From Polynucleobacter sp. (lineage in GTDB: Bacteria; Pseudomonadota; Gammaproteobacteria; Burkholderiales; Burkholderiaceae): a stretch of 64,000 nucleotides of DNA. Shown here piece by piece: positions 47,105-59,741 of the stretch (its first letter is position 1; each line of letters starts with the position of its first letter). A model generated the notes under the pieces. The model did not search any database, was not told where the DNA came from, and saw nothing but the letters and a program-made list of their open reading frames with translations. The stretch is taken from NCBI GenBank assembly GCA_024642065.1, contig JAHEBW010000001.1:62001-126000 (forward strand), given 5' to 3'. Position numbers and translations under genes: made by a program.

Positions 47105-48984
47105 TAGGCCGCCGCTGGAGCGCCGCCCTCAGCGACAACAGGTGTGCCACCTGATGGACCGCCGCTAGGTGTAGTTGGTGGGTATTTAGGTGGGCGTGGA
47201 TCTTTACCAGCCATGATGTCACTCACCTGATCAGCATCAATGGTTTCCCATTCAAGCAATGCCTTCACCATCACTTCTACTTTGTCTTTATTCTCTTCAA
47301 GAATCTTTTTAGCTACCGCATATTGTCTGTCCAAGATCGCACGGATCTCAACGTCCACTTTTTGCTGCGTAGCTTCAGAAACTGATTTAGAGCTCATAGG
47401 TCCAAAAATACCTGGTTGATCTGCATCGACATAAACCATCGTGCCAAGCACTTCACTCATACCGTAACGAGTCACCATGTCACGTGCCATTTTTGTAGCG
47501 CGTTCAAAGTCATTCGATGCACCTGTACTGCTAGAGTTCAAGAAAATCTCTTCAGCTAAACGGCCGCCAAACAAGATAGAAATTTCTTCTAGCATTTTGT
47601 CTTTGTACATATTGACTCTGTCGTGCTCAGGCAACTGCCATGTCACACCCAAAGCCCAACCACGAGGCATGATGCTGACCTTATGAACCGGATCAGCCTT
47701 TGGCAAGACCTTGGCAACTACTGCGTGACCTGACTCGTGATAAGCCGTATTGCGACGCTCTTCTTCACGCATCACTGCTGACTTACGCTCGGGACCCATA
47801 AAGATTTTGTCTTTAGCATCTTCGAAGTCTTGCATGTCTACCGTGCGCTTATTGCGACGTGCCGCAAACAAAGCTGATTCGTTCACTAAGTTAGCTAAAT
47901 CTGCACCTGAGAAACCTGGAGTACCACGTGCCAATACTGCTGCATCAACGTCGCTGTTGATAGGCACTTTGCGCATATGTACTTTAAGAATCTGCTCACG
48001 ACCACGAATATCAGGTAAACCAACGTGTACTTGACGGTCAAAACGACCTGGACGCAATAAAGCCTTATCTAAAACATCAGAACGGTTAGTAGCGGCAATC
48101 ACGATCACACCACTGTTCGGCTCAAAACCATCCATCTCAACCAACATTTGGTTCAATGTTTGTTCGCGCTCATCGTTACCGCCACCAGTACCTGATCCAC
48201 GATGACGACCCACCGCATCGATCTCGTCAATAAAGATGATGCATGGCGCTTGCTTCTTAGCGTTCTCGAACATATCGCGAACACGTGCAGCACCCACACC
48301 CACAAACATCTCAACGAAGTCTGAGCCAGAGATCGCAAAAAAAGGTACCTTAGCTTCACCTGCAATGGCTTTGGCTAATAAAGTTTTACCTGTTCCTGGA
48401 GGACCTACTAAAAGAACGCCTCTTGGAATATGACCACCTAATTTTTGGAACTTAGTAGGGTCTTTTAAGAAATCAACTAATTCGAATACTTCTTCTTTAG
48501 CTTCATCACATCCAGCAACATCAGCAAATGTGATGGCATTGGTGTTCTCATCAATTAAACGAGCTTTTGATTTACCAAAGGAGAAAGCACCGCCTTTGCC
48601 GCCACCTTGCATCTGACGCATCATCAAGAACCAGAAACCAATGATCAATAGTGTTGGGCCAAGATAGTAAAGCGCAGACACTAACAAGCTTTGCTCTTCT
48701 TCAGCCTTGCCTGTTACCTGAACGCCAAACTTCATGAGGTCACCCACCATCCAGATATCTCCCGGGCTGATCACAGAATACTTCTGACCATCAATTGGAG
48801 TTACTTGGATATTGCGACCCTGAACGTCAACTCTTTTAACTTTGCCATTTTTGGCATCATCCATAAATTGAGTATATGTAACGTTTTCAGCAGCGCGAGG
48901 CTTATCAAATTGTTTGAAAACAGTGAATAGCACGAGGCCTACGATCAGCCACACACCAACCTTCTGTATCAAATTATTATTCAC
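47104..48984 (-). CDS. ftsH: ATP-dependent zinc metalloprotease FtsH
   Basis: [42 protein letters not shown] zinc site. Confidence 0.98.
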   Translation of the reverse strand: MNNNLIQKVGVWLIVGLVLFTVFKQFDKPRAAENVTYTQFMDDAKNGKVKRVDVQGRNIQVTPIDGQKYSVISPGDIWMVGDLMKFGVQVTGKAEEEQSLLVSALYYLGPTLLIIGFWFLMMRQMQGGGKGGAFSFGKSKARLIDENTNAITFADVAGCDEAKEEVFELVDFLKDPTKFQKLGGHIPRGVLLVGPPGTGKTLLAKAIAGEAKVPFFAISGSDFVEMFVGVGAARVRDMFENAKKQAPCIIFIDEIDAVGRHRGSGTGGGNDEREQTLNQMLVEMDGFEPNSGVIVIAATNRSDVLDKALLRPGRFDRQVHVGLPDIRGREQILKVHMRKVPINSDVDAAVLARGTPGFSGADLANLVNESALFAARRNKRTVDMQDFEDAKDKIFMGPERKSAVMREEERRNTAYHESGHAVVAKVLPKADPVHKVSIMPRGWALGVTWQLPEHDRVNMYKDKMLEEISILFGGRLAEEIFLNSSSTGASNDFERATKMARDMVTRYGMSEVLGTMVYVDADQPGIFGPMSSKSVSEATQQKVDVEIRAILDRQYAVAKKILEENKDKVEVMVKALLEWETIDADQVSDIMAGKDPRPPKYPPTTPSGGPSGGTPVVAEGGAPAAA

Positions 48985-49132
48985 AAAGCCTCCTTAAGGC
49001 AGATATATCTATACACATATGATTCTACTCTCTCCACTTTTCAAGTGCTTGACTAAAAAAATGGGGAATTCCCATATATTTATTGTGGTTTTAAGCGTTT
49101 TTGAACTTTTCAATGACGCTCAAAAGATCAAC

Positions 49133-49804
49133 TTACTTGAGATGTTTACCTAAAAGGAAGGTCTCTGCAGATTTATCTCGAGAAGCCTTAGGTTTTCTAG
49201 GAGAAACCACCTTAAAGACCTTTTTAAATGATTCCACGATTTGGCTATATCCACTGCCATGGAAGCACTTGATTAAGAGAGCGCCGTTGGGCTTTAAGTG
49301 TGCCTGGGCAAACTCTAATGCTAAATCTGCCAAATGCCCCATACGTGCAGCATCCGCAGTCGATACGCCGGAGAGATTAGGCGCCATATCAGACAGCACC
49401 AAATCTACTTGAGGGCCATCTGCAGGGTTACCTGGCAATAGGGCCTCAAACTGCTTTAACACCTCGTCTTCACGGAAGTCACCCTGAAGATAGGTCACAT
49501 CAGCAATTTCATCCATCGGCAATATATCAATGGCCACAATCGTGCCATGTGGTTTGCCATCAGCTACGTTGGGGTTCTTTTTACCAAACTCCACCAAACG
49601 GTTACGAGCATATTGAGACCAACTTCCAGGAGTACTTCCCAAGTCCACTACCACCATGCCAGGACCAATCAAACGATCCTGCTCATCAATCTCTTTGAGC
49701 TTATAAGCAGCGCGTGCGCGATAACCCTCTCTCTGCGCCATCTTGACGTAGGGATCATTGAGATGGTCATTTAGCCAATCTTTATTAAATTTATTCTTTG
49801 CCAC
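49133..49804 (-). CDS. rlmE: 23S rRNA 2'-O-methyltransferase RlmE (FtsJ)
   Basis: [52 protein letters not shown]. Confidence 0.96.
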   Translation of the reverse strand: MAKNKFNKDWLNDHLNDPYVKMAQREGYRARAAYKLKEIDEQDRLIGPGMVVVDLGSTPGSWSQYARNRLVEFGKKNPNVADGKPHGTIVAIDILPMDEIADVTYLQGDFREDEVLKQFEALLPGNPADGPQVDLVLSDMAPNLSGVSTADAARMGHLADLALEFAQAHLKPNGALLIKCFHGSGYSQIVESFKKVFKVVSPRKPKASRDKSAETFLLGKHLK

Positions 49805-49975
49805 ACTTACCTGCTTCCTACTGATTGATTGCTACAAACAGCTTATTTTGTTAATTTTTAGTAATTATGCGAATTAATTAAGCACTTAATACCCTATTTT
49901 CCGCTGTTTTTGACTCAGTTCCACATTTACCTGCAATTTAATGGCTTATCATATGGGACTTCCAAAGAAATACCT

Positions 49976-50452
49976 ATGCCAAAACTAGAATTATCCTCTG
50001 CCGAACGTTCGGCACACCGCTCAGACGCTCATGCGTTAAAACCTATTGTTCTTATTGGTGCTGATGGCTTAACGCCTGCAGTAGTCAAAGAAGTGAACAA
50101 TGGCCTCAATTTCCACGGCTTGATTAAAGTTCGTGTCTTTGGTGACGACCGCGAAGCGCGCGTTGCCATCTATGAACAACTTTGCGATGAGCTATCAGCT
50201 GCCCCTATTCAGCACATTGGCAAGCTCTTAGTTCTTTACAGACCTAAAGTTGAAAGAGAGTCCGAAGATAAACGTCGCAGCAAGAAGAGCGGCCCTAAGG
50301 TGGTGATGGTGAAAAAATTCACTCGCAACCCACAGCGTCGTCCTAAACCAGTTGCAACAACCGTTCTTGGTAACGAACGCGTAGCCGCAGGCGGCCAAGT
50401 AAAAAGAGCCAAACCTCGCCAGACCAGCGTTAAGAAACGCCAGCTCGGCTAA
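49976..50452 (+). CDS. CRM-domain RNA-binding protein (YhbY family)
   Basis: RSDAHALKPIVLIGADGLTPAVVKEVNNGLNFHGLIKVRVFGDDREARVAIYEQLCDELSAAPIQHIGKLLVLYR; basic C-terminal extension. Confidence 0.92.
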   Translation: MPKLELSSAERSAHRSDAHALKPIVLIGADGLTPAVVKEVNNGLNFHGLIKVRVFGDDREARVAIYEQLCDELSAAPIQHIGKLLVLYRPKVERESEDKRRSKKSGPKVVMVKKFTRNPQRRPKPVATTVLGNERVAAGGQVKRAKPRQTSVKKRQLG

Positions 50453-50474
50453 AAGTTTTTTATTACTTCTAATG

Positions 50475-50505
50475 AATAAGCCACCTTTCGGTGGCTTATT
50501 TTTTT
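50475..50505. terminator. Intrinsic terminator
   Basis: aataagccacctttcggtggcttattttttt. Confidence 0.88.
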
Positions 50506-50569
50506 CTTTGAATCTTCTTTGAATCTTCTTTGAGTTTTCTGTGTATTGCTCTTGTTGTTGATTGAGATC

Positions 50570-51040
50570 TTAATTAACAGGCTTAGTTAAGCGCCACATC
50601 AACACCAAACCAATCAAGGATTGCAATAGGTACAGAGCGCTAGAAACACCATGTAAGCGGCCAAATGATTCAGCCAAAGGTGACAACATCACAGGAAAGC
50701 CATGACTCAAAGCTTCAACTCTTAAAGAGTTCATCATCGGCTGCAAGACAAAGGCCGTCGTGGCCGCACAAACCACCATCGCCAATAAATACCAACGAAT
50801 ATTTTTATAACGCTGTAAACCACGCTTCACCAATAAGTTGGCAAACACAATCAGTGCAACGCCTAACACCATGCTGATGGTGCCTTCAATCCTAAACAAA
50901 GCACCAGCCACCATACCTGCCACTTGGCGATCAGTTAGTGTTGCAAACAAAGTGGGCGCAACAACATAACCAATCGTCACAAGCGTACCCACCCAAAGCG
51001 TTAGGATAAATACAAACAGTCTTTGAGCAGTGATGTGCAT
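50570..51040 (-). CDS. DUF4149-like membrane protein
   Basis: Four hydrophobic segments; LWVGTLVTIGYVVAPTLFATLTDRQVAGMVAGALFRIEG; downstream of greA. Confidence 0.8.
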   Translation of the reverse strand: MHITAQRLFVFILTLWVGTLVTIGYVVAPTLFATLTDRQVAGMVAGALFRIEGTISMVLGVALIVFANLLVKRGLQRYKNIRWYLLAMVVCAATTAFVLQPMMNSLRVEALSHGFPVMLSPLAESFGRLHGVSSALYLLQSLIGLVLMWRLTKPVN

Positions 51041-51052
51041 GTGATGAATAGC

Positions 51053-51529
51053 TTAGATGTAATTAACGCTTAGGATTTCAACTTCACGATTGCCACCTGG
51101 TGATGAGAATGTAGCCACATCACCTTCTTCTTTGCCAATCAATGCACGAGCGATCGGTGAGCTAATAGAGATCTTGCCAGCATCTAAATCGGCCTCATCA
51201 TCACCAACGATTTGGTATTTGGCTTTTTTGCCATCTTCCAAATCTTCTAATTCAACAGTAGCGCCAAAAACAATACGGCCTTCTACATCGAGTGTGCTTG
51301 GATCAATAATTTGAGCAGCAGCTAGCTTGCCTTCTAGCTCTTGAATACGGCCTTCAATAAATGCCTGCTTTTCTTTAGCAGCATCGTATTCAGCATTTTC
51401 AGACAAGTCACCCTGGGCACGAGCTTCAGAGATAGAGTTGATCACCGCTGGGCGTTCAACGTGCTTCAAATTATGTAGCTCTTGCTTTAAAAGCTCAGCG
51501 CCATGTCTTGTAATAGGAATCGTACTCAT
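51053..51529 (-). CDS. greA: Transcription elongation factor GreA
   Basis: [59 protein letters not shown]. Confidence 0.97.
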   Translation of the reverse strand: MSTIPITRHGAELLKQELHNLKHVERPAVINSISEARAQGDLSENAEYDAAKEKQAFIEGRIQELEGKLAAAQIIDPSTLDVEGRIVFGATVELEDLEDGKKAKYQIVGDDEADLDAGKISISSPIARALIGKEEGDVATFSSPGGNREVEILSVNYI

Positions 51530-51644
51530 GAATCTACATCCAAACTCTAATTAATTGAAGAAGAAATGACTGGTAGTGAACTACCAGTCATTTTTGTTTT
51601 TTACAGCTTAATTTTATATCTATGTTGATATTTAGGTTGCTATC

Positions 51645-54600
51645 TTATAAAGAAGCGTGCAGACCTTGCAAGTCATAAACTTCCAATTGGTCAATAGCCT
51701 TAATACCAGCAACAGCTGCTTTAGCACCACTAATCGTTGTGTAATAAGTAACACGATTAGCTTGCGCTGTTGTACGAATCGATCTTGAATCAGCAATCGC
51801 TGTTCTTGTCTCATCAACAGTTGTAAATACCAAAGCAATCTCACCGTTTTTGATCATATCCACAATATGTGGACGGCCATCTTTCACTTTATTCACACGC
51901 TTCACAGGTACACCTGCCGCTTCAATCGCCGCAGCCGTGCCTTGTGTCGCCACAATGGAGTAACCCATGCCATTGAGCATTTGAGCTACTTCAACAGCCT
52001 TTGCTTTGTCGCTATCTTTAACTGTTAATAAAACAGTTCCTGATTTTGGCAAAGTTGTACTAGCCGCTAACTGTGATTTGAATAAAGCTTCACCGAAAGT
52101 TTTACCTACGCCCATGACCTCGCCTGTTGAACGCATTTCTGGTCCAAGAATTGGGTCAACACCTGGGAATTTATTGAATGGGAACACAGCTTCTTTAACA
52201 GAGAAGTATGGAGGAATCACTTCTTCACCAATACCTTGCTGATCCAAGCTTTGTCCTGCCATACAACGGGCAGCAATCTTAGCTAACTGTAAACCTGTTG
52301 CTTTTGATACATATGGAACAGTTCTTGATGCACGTGGATTCACTTCCAAGACATACACAATGTCTTTGCCATCTACTTGCTGAATCGCAAACTGCACGTT
52401 CATCAAACCAATCACATTGAGGCCTTTAGCCATCGCTGCAGTTTGACGACGCATTTCATCAACAGTTTCTTTTGATAATGAATATGGTGGCAATGAACAT
52501 GCTGAGTCACCTGAGTGAACACCCGCCTGCTCGATATGCTCCATCACGCCACCAATGAACACTCTCTTACCATCAGAGATACAGTCCACATCGCACTCAA
52601 TCGCATCATTCAAGAAACGATCTAATAGAACTGGTGAATCATGAGAAACCTTTACAGCCTCACGCATATAACGCTCGAGGTCACGGCCATCATGAACGAT
52701 TTCCATCGCACGACCACCCAATACATAAGATGGACGAACAACTAATGGGTAACCAATCTCATCCGCTAACTTCAGAGCCTCAGGTTCTGTACGGGCCGTT
52801 CTATTAGGTGGCTGACGCAAACCTAAATCTTGCAATAATTTTTGGAAACGCTCACGGTCTTCAGCAGCATCGATCATGTCTGGGCTAGTACCAATAATAG
52901 GTACGCCGTTGGCTTCTAAATCAAGCGCTAGCTTCAATGGCGTTTGACCACCGTACTGAACAATTACACCCTTTGGTTTTTCAATCGCAACGATCTCTAA
53001 AACATCTTCAAGTGTTAATGGCTCAAAGTACAAACGATCAGAAGTGTCATAGTCAGTAGAAACAGTTTCTGGGTTGCAGTTCACCATGATGGTTTCGTAA
53101 CCATCATCACGCATAGCTAAGGCAGCGTGTACGCAGCAGTAGTCAAACTCAATACCTTGACCAATACGGTTAGGACCACCACCTAAAACCATGATCTTTT
53201 CTTTGGTTGTTGGCTGTGATTCGCACTCACCATGCTCCGCTTCGTAGCAAGAGTACATATAGGCTGTGTTCGTTGAGAACTCAGCCGCACAAGTATCTAC
53301 ACGCTTGTAAACAGGTCTTACTTTTAATGCATGGCGTGCTTCACGCACAGCTTTTGCATCCGTCTTTAACAATTTAGCTAAACGACGATCTGAGAAACCT
53401 TTTTGTTTTACAAAGCGCAACTCTTGAGCTGTTAGATCTTTTAATTGACGAGTTTGTAGTTTCTTTTCAATTTCAATGATTTCTGAAATTTGCGCCAAGA
53501 ACCATGGGTCAATTGCTGTATTGGTGAATGCCTCTTCCTGAGTCATACCCATTCTGAATGCATCGCCCAAATACCAAATACGATCTGGACCTGGCTCACG
53601 GATCTCTTGAGTGATTTCATCAAGGTCTGTTGACACTTCATCCAAGCCATCAACACCCACTTCTAATCCACGCAAAGCCTTTTGGAAAGACTCTTGGAAT
53701 GTGCGGCCAATCGCCATCACCTCACCAACAGACTTCATCTGTGTAGTTAAGCGTTTATCAGCTGCTGGGAATTTTTCGAATGCAAAACGAGGAATCTTGG
53801 TAACAACATAGTCAATGGATGGCTCAAACGATGCTGGTGTTTTGCCACCAGTAATATCGTTTTGCAATTCGTCTAATGTGAAACCAACAGCCAACTTGGC
53901 AGCAATCTTCGCAATTGGGAAGCCAGTTGCTTTTGATGCCAAGGCAGATGAACGTGACACACGAGGATTCATTTCAATCACGATCATGCGGCCATCAACT
54001 GGGTTGATAGAGAACTGAACGTTAGAACCACCTGTATCAACACCAATCTCACGTAAAACAGCCAATGAGGCGTTACGTAAAATCTGATACTCACGATCGG
54101 TTAATGTTTGCGCAGGCGCTACAGTGATCGAGTCACCAGTATGCACACCCATTGGATCTAAGTTTTCAATCGAACAAACGATGATGCAGTTGTCCTTACG
54201 GTCACGCACCACTTCCATCTCGTATTCTTTCCAACCTAACAATGACTCTTCAATTAAGAGCTCACGTGTTGGAGAAAGATCGAGACCACGTTTACAAATT
54301 TCTTCAAATTCTTCGCGGTTATAAGCAATACCACCGCCTGAACCACCCATCGTGAATGATGGACGAATAATCACAGGGTAACCAGCACCACCCGTTTCAA
54401 CAGCAATTTGCTGTTGAACTGTGTGAGCTTCTTCTAATGAGTGAGCAATGCCAGATTTTGCAGAACCCAGACCAATTTTGGTCATGGCTTCTTTGAACTT
54501 TTGACGATCTTCAGCTTTATCAATCGCTTCTGGAGATGCGCCAATTAATTCGCACTTGTATTTATCGAGAACACCATGGCGATGCAAATCAAGCGCGCAG

Positions 54601-54890
54601 TTCAAGGCAGTTTGTCCGCCCATGGTTGGCAAGATGGCATCTGGTTTTTCTTTGGCAATAATGCGCTCTACTACTTCCCATGTGATGGGTTCGATGTAAG
54701 TCACATCAGCCATCTCAGGGTCTGTCATGATGGTCGCAGGATTACTGTTCACCAAAATAACGCGGTAACCTTCTGATCTCAAAGCTTTACAAGCTTGAGC
54801 ACCTGAATAGTCGAACTCACAGGCCTGTCCAATGACGATTGGACCTGCGCCAATAATGAGGATACTTTTTATGTCGGTACGCTTAGGCAT
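51645..54890 (-). CDS. carB: Carbamoyl-phosphate synthase large subunit
   Basis: [37 protein letters not shown]; duplicated ATP-grasp domains. Confidence 0.98.
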   Translation of the reverse strand: MPKRTDIKSILIIGAGPIVIGQACEFDYSGAQACKALRSEGYRVILVNSNPATIMTDPEMADVTYIEPITWEVVERIIAKEKPDAILPTMGGQTALNCALDLHRHGVLDKYKCELIGASPEAIDKAEDRQKFKEAMTKIGLGSAKSGIAHSLEEAHTVQQQIAVETGGAGYPVIIRPSFTMGGSGGGIAYNREEFEEICKRGLDLSPTRELLIEESLLGWKEYEMEVVRDRKDNCIIVCSIENLDPMGVHTGDSITVAPAQTLTDREYQILRNASLAVLREIGVDTGGSNVQFSINPVDGRMIVIEMNPRVSRSSALASKATGFPIAKIAAKLAVGFTLDELQNDITGGKTPASFEPSIDYVVTKIPRFAFEKFPAADKRLTTQMKSVGEVMAIGRTFQESFQKALRGLEVGVDGLDEVSTDLDEITQEIREPGPDRIWYLGDAFRMGMTQEEAFTNTAIDPWFLAQISEIIEIEKKLQTRQLKDLTAQELRFVKQKGFSDRRLAKLLKTDAKAVREARHALKVRPVYKRVDTCAAEFSTNTAYMYSCYEAEHGECESQPTTKEKIMVLGGGPNRIGQGIEFDYCCVHAALAMRDDGYETIMVNCNPETVSTDYDTSDRLYFEPLTLEDVLEIVAIEKPKGVIVQYGGQTPLKLALDLEANGVPIIGTSPDMIDAAEDRERFQKLLQDLGLRQPPNRTARTEPEALKLADEIGYPLVVRPSYVLGGRAMEIVHDGRDLERYMREAVKVSHDSPVLLDRFLNDAIECDVDCISDGKRVFIGGVMEHIEQAGVHSGDSACSLPPYSLSKETVDEMRRQTAAMAKGLNVIGLMNVQFAIQQVDGKDIVYVLEVNPRASRTVPYVSKATGLQLAKIAARCMAGQSLDQQGIGEEVIPPYFSVKEAVFPFNKFPGVDPILGPEMRSTGEVMGVGKTFGEALFKSQLAASTTLPKSGTVLLTVKDSDKAKAVEVAQMLNGMGYSIVATQGTAAAIEAAGVPVKRVNKVKDGRPHIVDMIKNGEIALVFTTVDETRTAIADSRSIRTTAQANRVTYYTTISGAKAAVAGIKAIDQLEVYDLQGLHASL

Positions 54891-54899
54891 TCGTCAATC

Positions 54900-56102
54900 T
54901 CACATCAATTTAATAAAGCGATCAAACAAGTACGCAATGTCATGCGGTCCTGGTGATGCCTCTGGGTGACCTTGGAAACAAAAAGCTGGCTTATCAGTCC
55001 AAGCCAAACCTTGCAATGAACCATCAAACAAAGACACATGTGTTGGTCTTACGTTTGCTGGAAGAGTTGCTGCATCAACAGCAAACCCGTGGTTTTGTGA
55101 AGTAATCACCACACGACCGTTATCCAAATCTTTCACTGGATGGTTGGCACCGTGATGACCAAATTTCATTTTGAGAGTTTTTGCACCAGCTGCTAAACCC
55201 ATAATTTGATGACCCAAGCAAATACCAAAAGTAGGAATGCTTTGATCAATAAATGTTTTAGCTGCAGCAATCGCGTAATCACATGGCTCAGGATCTCCAG
55301 GGCCATTCGATAAAAACACACCGTCTGGTTTCATTGCAAGCACATCTGCCGCTGGCGTCTTAGCAGGAACCACTGTGATTCTGCAGCCACGCTCAGACAA
55401 CATACGAAGAATATTGCGCTTCACACCAAAGTCATAAGCCACCACATGCTTCAATGGCTTTTCTAATTGTTTAAAACCTGGTTTGCCGTTATCAGCATTT
55501 AGGCCCCACTCGCCTTCAGTCCACTCGTAAGCAGTCTTTGTGGTTACTACTTGCGCTAAATCTGAACCAGCCATGCCAGGGAAACCTTTAGCAGCAGCCA
55601 AGGCTTTTTCAGTTACAGACTGTAATGAGTCGCCTAACTTGCCAGCGACAATCGCGCCAGGTTGTGCGCCCTTGTCGCGCAAGATGCGGGTTAATTTGCG
55701 AGTATCAATACCTGCGATACCTACAACGCCTTCACCAACCAAATAATCGCTTAGAGTTTTTTCTGAGCGGAAATTTGAAGCGATGAGTGATAAATCTTTA
55801 ATGATGAGACCAGCAGCGTAAATTTTTCCAGACTCTCGGTCTTGATCATTTACACCAACGTTACCAATATGTGGGTAAGTCAATGTCACCAATTGATTGG
55901 TGTAGCTTGGATCTGTGAGGATTTCTTGGTAACCAGTCAGAGCTGTGTTGAAAACAACTTCGCCGGCTGATTGGCCAACGGCACCAATGCTATAACCTGG
56001 AAAAATAGTTCCATCGGCAAGTGCCAAAACTGCTGGGGATAAAGAAGGAATTAACTGTGGCAGCAAAGGTATTCTCCAAAGCCCTACTGCCATCCGACAC
56101 AT
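54900..56102 (-). CDS. carA: Carbamoyl-phosphate synthase small subunit (start uncertain)
   Basis: [64 protein letters not shown]. Confidence 0.96.
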   Translation of the reverse strand: MCRMAVGLWRIPLLPQLIPSLSPAVLALADGTIFPGYSIGAVGQSAGEVVFNTALTGYQEILTDPSYTNQLVTLTYPHIGNVGVNDQDRESGKIYAAGLIIKDLSLIASNFRSEKTLSDYLVGEGVVGIAGIDTRKLTRILRDKGAQPGAIVAGKLGDSLQSVTEKALAAAKGFPGMAGSDLAQVVTTKTAYEWTEGEWGLNADNGKPGFKQLEKPLKHVVAYDFGVKRNILRMLSERGCRITVVPAKTPAADVLAMKPDGVFLSNGPGDPEPCDYAIAAAKTFIDQSIPTFGICLGHQIMGLAAGAKTLKMKFGHHGANHPVKDLDNGRVVITSQNHGFAVDAATLPANVRPTHVSLFDGSLQGLAWTDKPAFCFQGHPEASPGPHDIAYLFDRFIKLM

Positions 56103-56292
56103 CCCTGATCCGGAAAAGACACCTCCGGTCTGAGTATTTTCGGGAGGTATATGTGTCTTTAAGCGCTAGGGCAAGTATCTAATAATTTAACTACGAAATT
56201 ATACCTCACCGGCCCCTCTTGATCCGGAAATACCCTAGTGGGGTCTTTGATGAATGCAAATAAAACCTATATTAATCAATGACCTGAAAACA

Positions 56293-56318
56293 AATTAGGG
56301 CTCCGAAGAGCCCTAATT
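56293..56318 (-). terminator. Stem-loop downstream of prpE
   Basis: aattagggctccgaagagccctaatt. Confidence 0.7.
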
Positions 56319-56337
56319 CTGACAAAGCAAGTGGCTA

Positions 56338-58212
56338 TTAAGCTGTGAACAAAGCCTTAATAGCAGTTAATACACTTTGATCATCCAAAGTGCTGAGGTC
56401 GCCAGGGTCACGACCCTCAGCAACCGCTTGTAGTGAACGGCGAACAATCTTGCCTGAACGAGTCTTAGGCAAAGCGTTCACGATGTAAACGCGTGCAGGT
56501 CTTGCAACGGCGCCCAATTGTGAATCCACTGTTTTTAAGATCTCTGCTTCTAGAGTTGCTACGTTATTAGCATCTTTAGCAATTGCAAAGCCGATAGCTA
56601 CTTGGCCTTTCAATTTATCTTCGATACCAACCACTGCCACTTCAGAAACGTTTGGATGACTTGAAATACTCTCTTCAATCTCGCGAGTACCAAGACGGTG
56701 GCCCGCAACGTTGATCACGTCATCGGTACGGCCCAAGATGAAATAGTAACCATCTTTATCTCTAATACCCCAGTCAAATGTTGAGTACACCAATTTGCCA
56801 GGAACTGTATTCCAATAGGTTTTAACGAAACGCTCATCATCACCCCAAACTGTTTGCATGCAACCCGGAGGCAATGGGCCTTCAATTGCCACAACACCTT
56901 TTTGATCAGGGCCCAATTCAGCACCTGTTGAGTCGTCTAACAACTTCATGTTGTAACCGTAAACAGGCACACCTGGTGAACCAAACTTATGCGGCATAAC
57001 TTCAATGCCACGTTGCAATGCAAGCATTGGCCAACCAGTTTCTGTTTGCCAGTAGTTATCAACGATCGGCTTATTGATTGCGCCATGCAACCAAGTTGCT
57101 GTTGGCTCATCCAATGGCTCACCCGCCAAGAAAACAGCGCGCAGACTAGATAAGTCATATTTTGTTAAGAATGCTGGATCTTGTTTTTTCAACACACGTG
57201 CTGCTGTTGGTGCTGAGAACATCACTGATACTTTGTATTTCTCAACCAACTTCCACCAGATGCCTGCGTCAGGACGCAATGGTGTGCCTTCATAGATGAT
57301 GGTGGCCATACCATTGATCAATGGACCATAAATAATGTAGCTGTGACCAACAACCCAACCAATGTCAGAAGTAGTGAACATAGCTTCACCAGGCTTGCCG
57401 CCATAAATGTGGCGCATTGATGAAGCTAGAGCAACTGCGTAGCCACCTGTATCACGTTGAACACCTTTAGGCTTGCCAGTTGTACCTGATGTGTAAAGAA
57501 TGTATGAAGGGTCTGTTGCATCTAACCATTCGCATGGCACTTGCGCATCCATCACCTTGGCACGCTCAGTAGCGTAATCCAAATCACGACCTTCTACTTT
57601 GGTGTATTCCACCAACTTGCGGTCAATCAATAAAACCTTAGCTGGTTTGTGCTCAGACAAAGTAATCGCTTCATCCAGCAATGGCTTGTAAGGCACTGGC
57701 TTACCACCACGTGCACCCGCATCAGCCAAGATCACCATCTTAGGCTTCGCATCATCAATACGTGAAGCTAAGCTATGTGAAGCAAAACCACCGAATACCA
57801 CTGAGTGGATCGCACCTAAACGAGTACAAGCCAACATGGCGAAAGCTGCTTCCGCAATCATCGGCATATAAATCAATACACGATCACCCTTAACCACACC
57901 ATGCGCCTTCAAAATGGCGGCCATTCTGTTAACTTCAGTATGTAGTTCTTTAAATGTGTATGACTTCTCTTGATCTGTTTCTGTTGAAACAGCTACCAAA
58001 GCTTGTTGGTCTGGACGGTCTTTTAAATGACGGTCAACAGCGTTATGACAAAGATTAGTTTTGCCACCTACGAACCATTTAGCGAATGGAGGATTGCTAT
58101 AGTCCAATACCTGATCAAAAGGTTTTTGCCATTCAATTAACTGCGCTTGCTCTGCCCAAAAACCTTGTGGATCTTTTACAGAACGCTCATGGAAAGCTTT
58201 GTAAGCGGACAT
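56338..58212 (-). CDS. prpE: Propionate--CoA ligase (acyl-CoA synthetase)
   Basis: YILYTSGTTGKPKGVQRDTGGYAVAL, DVINVAGHRLGTREIEE, KTRSGKIVRRSL; N-terminal SAYKAFHERSVKDPQGFWAEQAQLIEW. Confidence 0.92.
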   Translation of the reverse strand: MSAYKAFHERSVKDPQGFWAEQAQLIEWQKPFDQVLDYSNPPFAKWFVGGKTNLCHNAVDRHLKDRPDQQALVAVSTETDQEKSYTFKELHTEVNRMAAILKAHGVVKGDRVLIYMPMIAEAAFAMLACTRLGAIHSVVFGGFASHSLASRIDDAKPKMVILADAGARGGKPVPYKPLLDEAITLSEHKPAKVLLIDRKLVEYTKVEGRDLDYATERAKVMDAQVPCEWLDATDPSYILYTSGTTGKPKGVQRDTGGYAVALASSMRHIYGGKPGEAMFTTSDIGWVVGHSYIIYGPLINGMATIIYEGTPLRPDAGIWWKLVEKYKVSVMFSAPTAARVLKKQDPAFLTKYDLSSLRAVFLAGEPLDEPTATWLHGAINKPIVDNYWQTETGWPMLALQRGIEVMPHKFGSPGVPVYGYNMKLLDDSTGAELGPDQKGVVAIEGPLPPGCMQTVWGDDERFVKTYWNTVPGKLVYSTFDWGIRDKDGYYFILGRTDDVINVAGHRLGTREIEESISSHPNVSEVAVVGIEDKLKGQVAIGFAIAKDANNVATLEAEILKTVDSQLGAVARPARVYIVNALPKTRSGKIVRRSLQAVAEGRDPGDLSTLDDQSVLTAIKALFTA

Positions 58213-58340
58213 ACATTTCCCCCGAATAAACATGAAATAGTTTTAAGAATCCCGATAGGATCAAATCCTAGGCTGACTTGGCTCTGACACTTAGGGATTT
58301 ACCCTATAAATCGTGGCCTTAAAACTGCGATTAGCTTGTT

Positions 58341-59741
58341 TTAATTCGATTTTTTTTGATTTTGGGCCAACTTAGTGTCTGACTTGTTGTCAGTCTTGGC
58401 CTTTTTGTTGGTTTTATTCGAGCTGGTTTTTTTATTAGATGCTGTTTTTTTATTGGCGCCAGAATTTTTCTTAGCTTGGGCTTTCTTTTGCGCTACTTCT
58501 TTTTCTAACATCAATGCAGCATTGTTAGCCAAGTGCATCGGCACGTCATTATTTTTTGCAGTTTTAGGAATGATTACGGTTGAACCTGGTTTGATTCTCA
58601 TCCCCCTAGGGATGCCGTTAATTTCTCTTAATTGAGCAGCATCCACATTGAGTCTTGTCGCTAATTTATCAACTGTCTCTCTTGAACCCAACTGAACTGC
58701 AGTCCATGAAGATAGTCGTCCCTTATGAGAGTTGATATTTTCTTGGAAAGATTCTGCACGCCCGAAAGGCAAAAGAATTTGAGGTTCACTGGCACCCAAA
58801 ATAACGGGCTTATTAAATGATGGATTCATGGCCTTAAATTCTGGCAGTGTCATTCGAGCAAACTCTGCAGCTAAATCCACATCAATATCTTTAGAAGTGG
58901 TGACAATCACAAAATATGGGTGGTTTTCCAAAGTAGGTAACTTCAGGCCATAAGCTTTAGGGTCTAAAACAATTTTTTTAACCGCTAGTAATTTTGGTAC
59001 GTAGTTACGTGTCTCATCGGGCATCTTGAGACTTAAGTAATCAGTTGGTAGGCCTTGGGCTTGATTGCGCTTGATCGCTTTTGAGACATTGCCCTCACCC
59101 CAGTTATAAGCAGCTAGAACTAACTGCCAATCACCGAACATTTTGTACAGACGCTGCAAATAATCTAATGCAGCATCTGTGGACTGAATTACATCTCGAC
59201 GCTCATCTCTAAAAACGTTTTGAGTTAATTTGTAATCTTTGCCAGTTGCTGGCATGAATTGCCACATCCCCGAGGCTTTAGCTCTTGAAAAGGCCTCTGG
59301 ATTAAAGGCACTTTCAATGAATGGCAAAAGCGCTAGCTCCATGGGCATTTTGCGACGCTCAACTTCTTCAACGATATAAAACAGATAACGCGAAGAACGA
59401 GACATCATGCGATCAACATAGTCTGGGCGATCTGAATACCAGCGAACGTGCTTGATGACTAAAGGGCTATCTAAATCCTCCATCTCAAGGCCATCACGTA
59501 TGCGATCCCATAGATCGTTATAAGGCGCATTGAGAGAGCCTACAGAGTCTTTATCAATATTGACGCGTGGCGCCCTACCTGCTTTGCTTGACTTAGAAAC
59601 CTTAGTAGGCTCATTGGTCCAATCACCATTCATAGAAGCACAAGCGGTGACCACTGCAGCGAGAGAGACAATTGCAAGCAAGCGAAGACAACGCTTAGCA
59701 AAGCCAATCAACTCTTTGGAAATTTGTAGCTTAATAAGCAT
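58341..59741 (-). CDS. mltD: Membrane-bound lytic murein transglycosylase D-like (SLT + LysM)
   Basis: ALLPFIESAFNPEAFSRAKASGMWQFMPATGKDYKL; LVLAAYNWGEGNV; LysM-like VDKLATRLNVDAAQLREINGI; Lys-rich C-terminus. Confidence 0.92.
   Translation of the reverse strand: MLIKLQISKELIGFAKRCLRLLAIVSLAAVVTACASMNGDWTNEPTKVSKSSKAGRAPRVNIDKDSVGSLNAPYNDLWDRIRDGLEMEDLDSPLVIKHVRWYSDRPDYVDRMMSRSSRYLFYIVEEVERRKMPMELALLPFIESAFNPEAFSRAKASGMWQFMPATGKDYKLTQNVFRDERRDVIQSTDAALDYLQRLYKMFGDWQLVLAAYNWGEGNVSKAIKRNQAQGLPTDYLSLKMPDETRNYVPKLLAVKKIVLDPKAYGLKLPTLENHPYFVIVTTSKDIDVDLAAEFARMTLPEFKAMNPSFNKPVILGASEPQILLPFGRAESFQENINSHKGRLSSWTAVQLGSRETVDKLATRLNVDAAQLREINGIPRGMRIKPGSTVIIPKTAKNNDVPMHLANNAALMLEKEVAQKKAQAKKNSGANKKTASNKKTSSNKTNKKAKTDNKSDTKLAQNQKKSN

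Noticed and set aside
47477-48930. ORFs opposite or overlapping ftsH
   Set aside because: Antisense or out-of-frame to a full-length ftsH; no independent support.
50504-50536. Tandem TTCTTTGAATC x2 plus degenerate third copy
   Set aside because: Short low-complexity 11-bp repeat next to a terminator; no CRISPR or regulatory logic.
51090-54776. Plus-strand ORFs opposite greA and carB
   Set aside because: Antisense to highly conserved coding sequence; typical shadow ORFs.
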